The notes under the pieces were generated by a model, which ran no database searches, had not been told where the DNA came from, and saw nothing but the letters and a program-made list of their open reading frames with translations. From Anaerolinea sp. (GTDB lineage Bacteria > Chloroflexota > Anaerolineae > Anaerolineales > Anaerolineaceae), in the NCBI GenBank assembly GCA_013824385.1, contig PNNU01000281.1, forward strand, positions 1 through 5,000: a stretch of 5,000 bases of DNA, written 5' to 3'. Made by a program: the position numbers and the translations under genes. Positions 1 through 5,000 of the stretch are shown piece by piece; the stretch's first letter is position 1; the number at the start of each line of letters is the position of its first letter.

Positions 1-1
1 G

Positions 2-622
2 CCGGTGGTCAACGATCCGCTGGTGGCCGAGCGCTGTGGCGACAAATATGTCACCAGCCAACTGCTGGTAAATGACGGTATCCCCACCCCGCGAGTGTTG
101 ATGGCTTTTTCGGAAGAATCCGCGCTGGCTGCCTGCGATGCCATGGGTTACCCCTGCGTTCTAAAACCGGTGGTTGGTTCGTGGGGCCGTCTACTGGCCA
201 AAGTGGAAAACCGGGCCAGCGCCGAAGCCATTATTGAACACAAAGCTGTATTAGGCGGGGTAAACCACTCCATCTTCTACATTCAGGAATACATCAATAA
301 ACCTGGACGCGACATCCGCGCCTTCGTGGTGGGTGAAGAACCTATCGCCGCCATCTACCGCACCTCCCCAAACTGGATCACCAATACCGCCCGCGGTGGA
401 GTGGCTACCAACTGTCCACTCACCGATGAAATCAAGGACCTGTGCTGTCGTACCGCCCATGCTATGGGCGGCGGGCTGCTTGCTATTGACTTGTTTGAAT
501 CCCCCTCGGGGATGTCGGTAAATGAAGTCAACCACACCATGGAATTCCGTAACAGCATCACCACTACCGGTGTCAACATCCCCGCGTTGATGGTGGATTA
601 CGTAATAAACAAAGCAAGGTAA
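2..622 (+). CDS. lysX: LysX, alpha-aminoadipate--LysW ligase (5' end cut off by window)
   Basis: An ATP-grasp ligase of the RimK/LysX group. It joins the alpha-amino group of alpha-aminoadipate to the C-terminal glutamate of the carrier protein LysW, opening the carrier-bound half of lysine synthesis in the cytoplasm. The frame is open from the first full codon (CCG at 2-4), giving 206 visible residues. Compared with the roughly 280-residue Thermus protein as I remember it, about 75 N-terminal residues lie outside the window, so the GTG at 5 is internal and not a start. Visible conserved blocks, counted from the first visible residue: CGDK (12-15), [15 protein letters not shown] (54-68), HKAVLGG (80-86), YIQEY..KPGRDIR (93-106), ITNTARGG (126-133), AIDLFE (161-166) and [10 protein letters not shown] (173-182). 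The last two carry the acidic and Asn residues expected to hold Mg-[11 protein letters not shown] agrees with LysX rather than the arginine-specific ArgX, but a dual lysine/arginine role cannot be excluded. It is GC-rich compared with the genes downstream. Confidence 0.93.
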   Translation, partial: PVVNDPLVAERCGDKYVTSQLLVNDGIPTPRVLMAFSEESALAACDAMGYPCVLKPVVGSWGRLLAKVENRASAEAIIEHKAVLGGVNHSIFYIQEYINKPGRDIRAFVVGEEPIAAIYRTSPNWITNTARGGVATNCPLTDEIKDLCCRTAHAMGGGLLAIDLFESPSGMSVNEVNHTMEFRNSITTTGVNIPALMVDYVINKAR

Positions 623-646
623 ATATCTTCTCCTCCGAACCCCGCT

Positions 647-671
647 CTGCTCCCGCGTAAAGTGGGAGCAG
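647..671 (+). terminator. Stem-loop after lysX, possible weak terminator or degenerate intergenic repeat
   Basis: CTGCTCCC (647-654) pairs perfectly with GGGAGCAG (664-671). One G-T and one G-C pair extend the stem inward around a five-base loop (657-661). It lies 25 bases after the lysX stop, where an operon-end hairpin would be expected. There is no T-run after it (the next bases are GTGCCGGGC), so it is not a textbook intrinsic terminator. It could instead be a processing hairpin or one copy of a dispersed GC-rich repeat. Confidence 0.35.
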
Positions 672-711
672 GTGCCGGGCAAAAGAGGGTAAGAAAGCAT
701 TATTGGCCAAA

Positions 712-777
712 ACTGAAAAACATACATTTTCAGTATTAATTCATCATAAAATTCGATGCCGTATGGTACTGAAAATG
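712..777. repeat. Three related arms forming two overlapping inverted repeats upstream of the dehydrogenase gene
   Basis: CATTTTCAGTA at 725-735 is the exact reverse complement of TACTGAAAATG at 767-777: 11 of 11 bases, arm centres 42 bases apart (about four helical turns). A third, shorter arm, ACTGAAAA at 712-719, is complementary to TTTTCAGT at 727-734 with a seven-base loop. The middle arm can therefore pair with either neighbour but not both. The set ends 53 bases before the proposed -35 box of the downstream gene, a plausible place for a dimeric regulator to bind. If the region is transcribed, the arms could also form alternative hairpins. No regulator is known for this motif. Confidence 0.5.
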
Positions 778-830
778 CTACAATACAAATAATATAACCT
801 TCTCCATCGCAAAATGAAAAGGCAAATTCA

Positions 831-858
831 TTGACATTGATATCTGGAAATCTATCTT
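831..858 (+). promoter_or_regulatory. Sigma70-like promoter for the ercA-like gene and kinase
   Basis: A perfect TTGACA -35 box lies at 831-836, followed by a 16-base spacer and TATCTT at 853-858, which matches four of six bases of the -10 consensus. Transcription would begin near 865, giving a leader of about 38 bases before the ATG at 903. It is the best promoter-like pair seen in the 280-base gap and would drive both the dehydrogenase gene and the overlapping kinase gene. Confidence 0.45.
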
Positions 859-892
859 GTTTTATGGGTAGCTTATCGCAAATTTAGAGTAT

Positions 893-896
893 GGAG
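893..896 (+). promoter_or_regulatory. Ribosome binding site that sets the ercA-like start at 903
   Basis: GGAG lies six bases before the ATG at 903. It falls inside the coding stretch that would begin at the alternative in-frame ATG at 891, which has no comparable purine-rich site before it. This favours 903 as the true start. Confidence 0.6.
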
Positions 897-902
897 ATAG
901 AA

Positions 903-2051
903 ATGACTCAAAATTCGCCAGTTCTTGAATTGCGTAAGTTTGTTTCTCCAGAATTCATCTTTGGATGCGGTGCTCGCAATCAAGTCGCACGCTACGCAAA
1001 AAATTTTAGTGCACATCGCGTGTTGATAGTCACAGATCCCGGAATTATTAAAGCAGGATGGGTGGACCCACTGATTCATGGTCTTCAATCAGCAGATCTT
1101 GATTGCTTTCTATTTGACAATGTGTCACCCAACCCTCATGATGAAGAGGTTATGTCCGGTGCTGCCTTTTACCTGAAGAATAATTGCGATCTAATCATTG
1201 CCATTGGCGGCGGCAGCCCAATGGACTGCGCCAAAGGAATAGGGATTGTCAGTTCAAACAATCATCACATTTTAACTTTTGAAGGAGTTGATGAAGTTCC
1301 TGTTCCCGCTCCACCATTGATTTGTATCCCATCAACTTCAGGTACATCAGCAGATGTTTCGCAATTTGCGATTATCAATGACACAATGCGGAAAGTAAAA
1401 ATCGCAATTATCAGTAAAACGGTTGTACCTGATGCTGCATTGATTGACCCCGAAATTACCTGTACCATGGACCCTTATCTCACAGCCTGCACAGGAATGG
1501 ATGCTTTAACACATGCTGTTGAAGCCTATGTATCCAATGCTCATTCTCCCATCACTGACCTGCATGCGTTGCAAGCCGTTCGCCTGGTGAAAGCTAACTT
1601 ACTCAAAGCCATCCAATATTCCAATGATATCGAAGCCAGAAGCCAGATGATGCTCGCCAGCCTGCATGCAGGGCTGGCGTTTTCCAATGCCAGCCTTGGC
1701 GCTGTACATGCCATGGCACACAGTTTGGGAGGGTTGCTGGATTTACCTCATGGAGAATGCAATGCTCTGTTATTGGAACATGTCGTAAATTTCAATTATT
1801 CTACCGAACCTGACCGATATAACGACATTGCAATTGCCATGCAATTGGAACCCAATAAACAATCATTTGTAGAAGGATTGGTTAATCTGCGAAAATCAGC
1901 AGAAATTAACAAAACATTGGGACAAATTGGTGTTCAAATGGGAAATATCCCAGAATTAGCGTCAAACGCAATCAAAGATCCGTGTATGGCGACAAATCCG
2001 CGTTCTGTCACTCAAAAGGACATCGAGGGAATTTATGCAGCAGCCCTTTAA
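903..2051 (+). CDS. ercA: Iron-containing alcohol dehydrogenase, ErcA-like (probable signalling partner of the downstream kinase)
   Basis: A 382-residue group III (iron-type) alcohol dehydrogenase, the usual family length. An NAD(P)-binding Rossmann-like half carries GGGSPMD (102-108). The second, metal-binding half has GMDALTHAVEAYVS, with Asp200 and His204, and GAVHAMAH...LPHGECNA, with His269 and His283. All four metal ligands of the FucO-type enzyme are present, with His273 next to them, so the protein looks catalytically competent. The GTSADVSQFAII stretch (147-158) differs from the usual GTGSEVT of fermentative enzymes and fits, from memory, the ErcA subgroup. ErcA of Pseudomonas aeruginosa is encoded beside the sensor kinase ErcS' and takes part in controlling ethanol oxidation. 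Here too the next gene is a PAS kinase, overlapping by 17 bases, which argues for a shared transcript and joint function. The start at 903 follows the GGAG site; an ATG at 891 would add four residues. The substrate is unknown; an ordinary alcohol or aldehyde-reducing enzyme remains possible. Confidence 0.85.
   Translation: MTQNSPVLELRKFVSPEFIFGCGARNQVARYAKNFSAHRVLIVTDPGIIKAGWVDPLIHGLQSADLDCFLFDNVSPNPHDEEVMSGAAFYLKNNCDLIIAIGGGSPMDCAKGIGIVSSNNHHILTFEGVDEVPVPAPPLICIPSTSGTSADVSQFAIINDTMRKVKIAIISKTVVPDAALIDPEITCTMDPYLTACTGMDALTHAVEAYVSNAHSPITDLHALQAVRLVKANLLKAIQYSNDIEARSQMMLASLHAGLAFSNASLGAVHAMAHSLGGLLDLPHGECNALLLEHVVNFNYSTEPDRYNDIAIAMQLEPNKQSFVEGLVNLRKSAEINKTLGQIGVQMGNIPELASNAIKDPCMATNPRSVTQKDIEGIYAAAL
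2025..2030 (+). promoter_or_regulatory. Internal ribosome binding site for the kinase gene
   Basis: GAGGGA lies inside the last codons of the dehydrogenase gene; its GAGG core is six bases before the kinase ATG at 2035. A strong site inside the upstream gene together with the 17-base overlap points to coupled translation from one mRNA. Confidence 0.65.
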
Positions 2052-3261
2052 TCAGGAAGATCGCCAGGAATTACGAGACAAAATTATTGGGTTGGGAGAA
2101 AAATCCATCCAAAAGAGTTATTATCCCGAACTTCAAAAGAAACTTTCTGAATTAGAGCGATTTCGCGCATTACTCGATCAAAGTACTGATTACTTCTTTC
2201 TAATCAAACTTCCTTCAGGCATGATCGAAGATGTCACAATTTCCACTTCTAATCAATTAGGATTCACGAAAGAAGAAATTAAAGATCAACCATTTAATAA
2301 TTTTGTTTCCCCTTCTGAAGAGATAAAAAAAGTAATTTCCGGCGACAATTGGCCTACAAAAAATGAGCGATATGTTATCGACTCTAAATTAATACGCAAG
2401 GATGGTGCTTCCATTTCTGTGGAAATTGCGTTCTCTCCTGTGAAATTTGACAAAATCAGATATTATGTCGCAATTGCAAGAGACAATACGATTCGAAAAC
2501 GCAATGAAGAGGCAATCCGTCAATTAAACACAACCCTTGAACAACGTGTTGCCTTGCGTACCAATGAGTTGCAAACAGCCATCCAGGAACTTGAATCCTT
2601 TTCGTACTCCATTTCTCATGATCTGCGTTCTCCTTTACGGTCTTTGAATGGATACAGCAGCATCCTTCTTGAAGAGTACAGTTCGGTGCTTGATGATATA
2701 GCAAAAGACTATTTAACAAAAATACAACAATCATCGCTCTATCTGACCTCACTGGTGAATGGTTTATTAGAAATCTCAAGGACAAATCGAAGCCCAATAA
2801 CCCGCGTTACAGTAAATATGAGCGATCTGGCGGACGATATTGCGGAGGACCTGCAAAACTCAGAACCTTCAAGAGAGGTTATTTGGAATATTGCCCCTGA
2901 TGTTATGGCTGATGCTGACCCTGTTTTGTTAAGAACCACATTGATCAATCTGCTTCAAAATGCATGGAAGTTTACTCGCAACAAATCTACCGCAGAAATC
3001 AGTTTTGGCCAGGTAATTCAAAATATACAATCTGTTTATTTTGTGAAGGATAACGGAGCCGGGTTTGATATGAAAAACGCTGATCGATTATTTAATCCGT
3101 TTCAGCGTCTGCATACAACTGACCAATTCGAAGGGACGGGAATTGGACTAGCAATTGTGGCACGAATAATTCATCGGCATGGGGGAGAAATTTGGGCTGA
3201 AAGCGAGCTTGAACAGGGAGCAAGCTTTTATTTTACACTTCCAAAAGAAATATCAAAATAA
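2035..3261 (+). CDS. Soluble PAS-domain sensor histidine kinase (ErcS'-like)
   Basis: A 408-residue hybridless histidine kinase without a signal peptide or membrane segment, so it should sense a cytoplasmic cue. It has a charged N-terminal helix with YYPELQKKLSELERFRALLDQS (29-50), a PAS domain (about 43-155), a coiled-coil linker (about 155-188), a HisKA dimerisation domain with the phosphoacceptor in SISHDLRSPL (His195), and an ATPase domain with all boxes: N box LLQNAWKF (Asn309), G1 DNGAGFD (339-345), F box NPFQRLH (354-360), G2 GTGIGLA (367-373). It should autophosphorylate and pass phosphate to a response regulator, but none is encoded in the window and there is no receiver domain. Its place directly behind an ErcA-like dehydrogenase matches the ercA-ercS' arrangement of Pseudomonas, where the kinase acts in the ethanol-oxidation cascade. 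The signal is not deducible; no heme- or flavin-binding signature is obvious in the PAS domain. The gene is AT-rich. The start is well supported by the GAGGGA site. Confidence 0.88.
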   Translation: MQQPFNQEDRQELRDKIIGLGEKSIQKSYYPELQKKLSELERFRALLDQSTDYFFLIKLPSGMIEDVTISTSNQLGFTKEEIKDQPFNNFVSPSEEIKKVISGDNWPTKNERYVIDSKLIRKDGASISVEIAFSPVKFDKIRYYVAIARDNTIRKRNEEAIRQLNTTLEQRVALRTNELQTAIQELESFSYSISHDLRSPLRSLNGYSSILLEEYSSVLDDIAKDYLTKIQQSSLYLTSLVNGLLEISRTNRSPITRVTVNMSDLADDIAEDLQNSEPSREVIWNIAPDVMADADPVLLRTTLINLLQNAWKFTRNKSTAEISFGQVIQNIQSVYFVKDNGAGFDMKNADRLFNPFQRLHTTDQFEGTGIGLAIVARIIHRHGGEIWAESELEQGASFYFTLPKEISK

Positions 3262-3264
3262 GGT

Positions 3265-3278
3265 ATCTGATAACAGAT
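3265..3278. terminator. Small hairpin between the convergent kinase and AraC genes
   Basis: ATCTG (3265-3269) pairs with CAGAT (3274-3278) around a four-base loop, filling most of the 18-base gap between the two convergent stop codons. Read on the minus strand it is followed by a T-rich stretch (within 3240-3264), so it could help end the AraC transcript. On the plus strand no T-run follows. The stem is short and weak. Confidence 0.25.
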
Positions 3279-3279
3279 G

Positions 3280-4314
3280 TCAATTCGCTAAAGAATATCC
3301 CTGCTCGCGGTATTCACGCGGCGTTACCCCTGACCACTTCTTGAAGGCCTTACGGAAAACACTCGGTTCTGAAAATCCCAACAAATAGGTAATCTGCTCC
3401 ACGGTGTAATCTTCGCGCAGGTATTTCTTTGCCAACCTCTCGCGGATATCTTTCAGCAGGTCGCTGAAAACCACTTCTTCATCTTCCAGGCGTTTCTGCA
3501 AGGTGCGCACGCTGAGCGCCATTTCGCGGGCTACCTTTTGGATGGTAAGCGATTCATCATCCAGGTGGGCGAGGATGATTTTGGTGACTCCTCTGGTAAA
3601 TTCTTTTTTATGATCCATATTGACCAAGAAATCTTGGGCGAATGCTTCGAAATAAGCCAACAGGTCTGGGTTGGCCATCAGAATGGGCGTCTTGCCCAGA
3701 GACAACTCCACAGTCATGGAATTCTCTTTCTGGCCAAACAAGACTGGGCAGCAGAAAACCCGCTCGTATTCGCTGACAGAATCAGGTTTGGGATAGATAA
3801 AGGTCACCTCGGATGGATTGAGGGGTTTACCGGTCAGGTTGCGCACCATGCGCACAATACTAGAGAATGTTGATTCAAAGCAGTGACGCGACATCTTGGG
3901 TGCATGCGGAGGAGTGTTGAACACCAGTTTGAGCTTGGTAAAGCGCAAATGAGCGGTGCCCTCTATCAAGTTCCCGATGATGCGCGAGTAGCGCCCTGAT
4001 TTATCCATGGCTTCACCAAGGGTGGCGCAGTTCATCATCAGATATCCCAAAATGGACCAACTGCCCGCTTCGGTGTACTCACCCATGTGTAGTCCAAAAC
4101 AGGGGTCATGGATATATTCTGCTGCGGATTCCTGTATATACAAGTATTTATCAATGGGAATGCGGCTGTCAGGCGACTTGACCGACACGGGTTCAACCCC
4201 AATGGAACGTAAAAACTCATCCGAATCGATGTTCTTGGATTTAAGATAGAGGAACATCTGCGTAAGGACGGTCACGCAGACACTGATAGGTTCTGATTCT
4301 TTCATGCCATCCAT
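3280..4314 (-). CDS. AraC-family transcriptional regulator with N-terminal ligand-binding domain
   Basis: A 344-residue regulator of the type with an arabinose-binding-like (PF12625-type) sensor domain at about residues 27-210 and a C-terminal AraC DNA-binding domain at about 256-338. The latter has two helix-turn-helix units: LTIQKVAREMALSVRTLQKRL, and the typical second unit ending in GFSEPSVFRKAFKKWSGVTPREYR. It is cytoplasmic and probably senses a small molecule that cannot be named from sequence. I placed the start at the ATG at 4314 because GCGGGA (4326-4321 on this strand) lies at good spacing before it and the family normally begins a few residues before a PISV-like motif (here EPISVCVTVL). 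An in-frame ATG at 4371 would add 19 mostly hydrophobic residues and has no Shine-Dalgarno site; another ATG lies at 4305. It is divergent to the membrane-protein gene at 4452, its most likely target besides itself, and convergent with the kinase. Confidence 0.88.
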   Translation of the reverse strand: MDGMKESEPISVCVTVLTQMFLYLKSKNIDSDEFLRSIGVEPVSVKSPDSRIPIDKYLYIQESAAEYIHDPCFGLHMGEYTEAGSWSILGYLMMNCATLGEAMDKSGRYSRIIGNLIEGTAHLRFTKLKLVFNTPPHAPKMSRHCFESTFSSIVRMVRNLTGKPLNPSEVTFIYPKPDSVSEYERVFCCPVLFGQKENSMTVELSLGKTPILMANPDLLAYFEAFAQDFLVNMDHKKEFTRGVTKIILAHLDDESLTIQKVAREMALSVRTLQKRLEDEEVVFSDLLKDIRERLAKKYLREDYTVEQITYLLGFSEPSVFRKAFKKWSGVTPREYREQGYSLAN

Positions 4315-4320
4315 AATTAT

Positions 4321-4326
4321 TCCCGC
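4321..4326 (-). promoter_or_regulatory. Ribosome binding site deciding the AraC start at 4314
   Basis: On the minus strand GCGGGA is followed by six bases and the ATG at 4314. The longer alternative starting at 4371 is preceded by AGAACAAAA, with no anti-Shine-Dalgarno match in range. Confidence 0.45.
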
Positions 4327-4398
4327 AAATGCATCAAATATCACATTGTAAACACCAAAAGTCATAGCCATTTTTGTTCTAAAATCTATTATTAACCT

Positions 4399-4411
4399 TG
4401 CATATTATGCA
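4399..4411. promoter_or_regulatory. Perfect 13-base palindrome, candidate operator
   Basis: TGCATATTATGCA is a perfect palindrome around a central T. It covers the proposed minus-strand -10 box (4404-4409) and also contains TATTAT (4403-4408), a possible plus-strand -10 for the membrane-protein gene without a convincing -35. A dimer bound here would block both directions. Such AT-rich palindromes also arise by chance. Confidence 0.4.
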
Positions 4412-4432
4412 TGTTTTCAAACCTATTGTAAA
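4404..4432 (-). promoter_or_regulatory. Sigma70-like promoter for the AraC gene
   Basis: On the minus strand TTTACA (4432-4427; five of six consensus bases) is followed by a 17-base spacer and CATAAT (4409-4404; five of six). Transcription would start near 4397, leaving a leader of about 83 bases to the start at 4314, or about 26 to the alternative start at 4371. The -35 is embedded in the upstream ATTGTAAACAC repeat and the -10 in the palindrome. Confidence 0.5.
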
Positions 4433-4442
4433 CACTTGTTAA

Positions 4443-4448
4443 AGAGGA
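4443..4448 (+). promoter_or_regulatory. Ribosome binding site of the membrane-protein gene
   Basis: AGAGGA, with its GAGG core four bases before the ATG at 4452. Somewhat close spacing, but the purine-rich match is clear and fixes the start. Confidence 0.6.
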
Positions 4449-4451
4449 AAA

Positions 4452-5000
4452 ATGAGAAAAGCAATAAAAATTGTTTCTTCAGTTTCAGGAATTATAGCCG
4501 GCTTGGCTGGTATGGAGCATGGCATTTTCGAAGTCCTTCAAAAGAATGCCGAATCTTCCAGTTTAATGTTTGCTTCCATGGGAGCTCCTTGTGATGCGGC
4601 GGCCAAATGGAACGGATGCGAGCCCGCCATGTCTATAATATCCAACTTTATGATCATGGGCATCATTACAATCGTGTTGGGTTTTCTTTTAAGCATCTGG
4701 TCTGGCTTTTTTATTAATCGAAAAGGCAGCGGTTGGATTACGCTAATGCTGTCAATTTTATTACTGCTTTTTGGCGGGGGTTTCTTTCCACCAATCATTG
4801 GAATAATTAGCGGCATTGCTGCGAATTCCATTCATAAACCAATCTCTACCAGAAAAATGAATGGATTTACTCGTCTTATGGCAATAATTTGGCCATGGCC
4901 TTTGGTGTATTTTTCCGTCTGGAGTTTTGGACAATTTCTATTAGGATATTTTTTCAACGACTTCCTTAAAACAAATATGCTATTGTTCACTCTTCTATTC
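4452..5000 (+). CDS. Uncharacterised multi-pass membrane protein (3' end beyond window)
   Basis: An open frame from the ATG at 4452 runs 183 codons to the last base with no stop. Good Shine-Dalgarno site, strongly hydrophobic product. Predicted membrane spans by eye: about 7-27, 62-86, 94-123, 141-167, and the start of a fifth from 175. The loop between the first two spans (28-61) is hydrophilic and carries Cys47 and Cys56 in the pattern MGAPCDAAAKWNGCEPAM, which could form a disulfide if the loop faces outward. Other marked motifs are GLAGMEHGIFEVLQ (17-30), with a Glu-His pair at the end of span one, and GGGFFPPIIGIISG (108-121). I recall similar hypothetical proteins with an AG-EHG-FE-LQ start in Anaerolineae, but no function. 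It is divergent to the AraC gene and probably regulated by it. Transporter, sensor or envelope roles cannot be told apart. Confidence 0.75.
   Translation, partial: MRKAIKIVSSVSGIIAGLAGMEHGIFEVLQKNAESSSLMFASMGAPCDAAAKWNGCEPAMSIISNFMIMGIITIVLGFLLSIWSGFFINRKGSGWITLMLSILLLLFGGGFFPPIIGIISGIAANSIHKPISTRKMNGFTRLMAIIWPWPLVYFSVWSFGQFLLGYFFNDFLKTNMLLFTLLF

Larger units (their letters stand above)
4345..4435. repeat. Pair of identical 11-base direct repeats, likely regulator half-sites
   Basis: ATTGTAAACAC occurs at 4345-4355 and again, exactly and in the same orientation, at 4425-4435, start to start 80 bases apart. The second copy contains the minus-strand -35 box (4427-4432) and is 16 bases before the start of the membrane-protein gene. 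The first lies in the leader of the AraC mRNA. Direct repeats flanking a promoter suit AraC-type proteins, which often bind separated half-sites, so autoregulation by the adjacent gene is the simplest reading. Binding itself is inferred. Confidence 0.5.

Noticed and set aside
251..727. 158-codon minus-strand open frame opposite lysX
   Set aside because: It lies antisense to a well-recognised enzyme, shows no family resemblance and has no ribosome binding site; it is a shadow of GC-rich coding.
764..779. Sigma54-like promoter: TGGTAC with GC twelve bases downstream of the GG
   Set aside because: The spacing matches, but two consensus positions (the R after TGGYAC and the first T of TTGC) fail. 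Most of the match is the inverted-repeat arm itself, Chloroflexota are generally thought to lack sigma54, and a perfect TTGACA box lies closer to the gene.
1656..1678. GC-rich near-palindrome followed by GTTTTCC inside the dehydrogenase gene, terminator-like
   Set aside because: The stem needs a bulge, the T-run is only four bases, and the codons encode the conserved ASLHAGLAF region, so the pairing is most likely a by-product of coding.
3538..3873. 111-codon plus-strand open frame opposite the AraC gene
   Set aside because: It overlaps the conserved AraC DNA-binding and sensor regions on the other strand, and its product resembles nothing known.
4538..4831. 97-codon minus-strand open frame opposite the membrane-protein gene
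   Set aside because: The plus-strand frame from 4452 has a ribosome binding site, clear membrane spans and runs open to the window edge; the reverse frame is its shadow.

Overview
The window looks like a piece of a bacterial chromosome, most plausibly Chloroflexota (Anaerolineae-like). The lysX fragment indicates lysine synthesis by the LysW-carried alpha-aminoadipate route, which is known from Thermus/Deinococcus, Chloroflexota and archaea. The last gene also resembles, from memory, uncharacterised membrane proteins of Anaerolineae. This placement is an inference; there is no rRNA or marker gene to confirm it.

Layout. (1) Positions 2-622: the 3' three quarters of lysX, GC-rich. (2) Positions 623-902: a 280-base AT-rich gap with a stem-loop just after lysX, a set of matching inverted-repeat arms (712-777), a sigma70-like promoter (831-858) and a ribosome binding site that places the next start at 903. 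(3) Positions 903-3261: a tightly coupled pair, an iron-type alcohol dehydrogenase of the ErcA kind followed by a cytoplasmic PAS histidine kinase. The two genes overlap by 17 bases. (4) Positions 3280-4314, minus strand: an AraC-family regulator that converges on the kinase with an 18-base gap. (5) Positions 4315-4451: a divergent control region with a minus-strand promoter, a perfect 13-base palindrome on its -10 element and two exact copies of an 11-base repeat 80 bases apart. (6) Positions 4452-5000: the start of a multi-pass membrane protein of unknown function, open to the window edge.

How the parts may work together. In Pseudomonas aeruginosa, ErcA (an Fe-ADH homologue) and the neighbouring sensor kinase ErcS' belong to the regulatory cascade for ethanol oxidation, so the pair here is best read as a signalling module in which an alcohol-dehydrogenase-like protein feeds a soluble kinase. 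No response regulator is present in the window. The AraC regulator probably controls itself and the divergent membrane protein through the shared control region; a link to the dehydrogenase/kinase pair is possible but unsupported. No mobile element, CRISPR array, tRNA or rRNA was seen.
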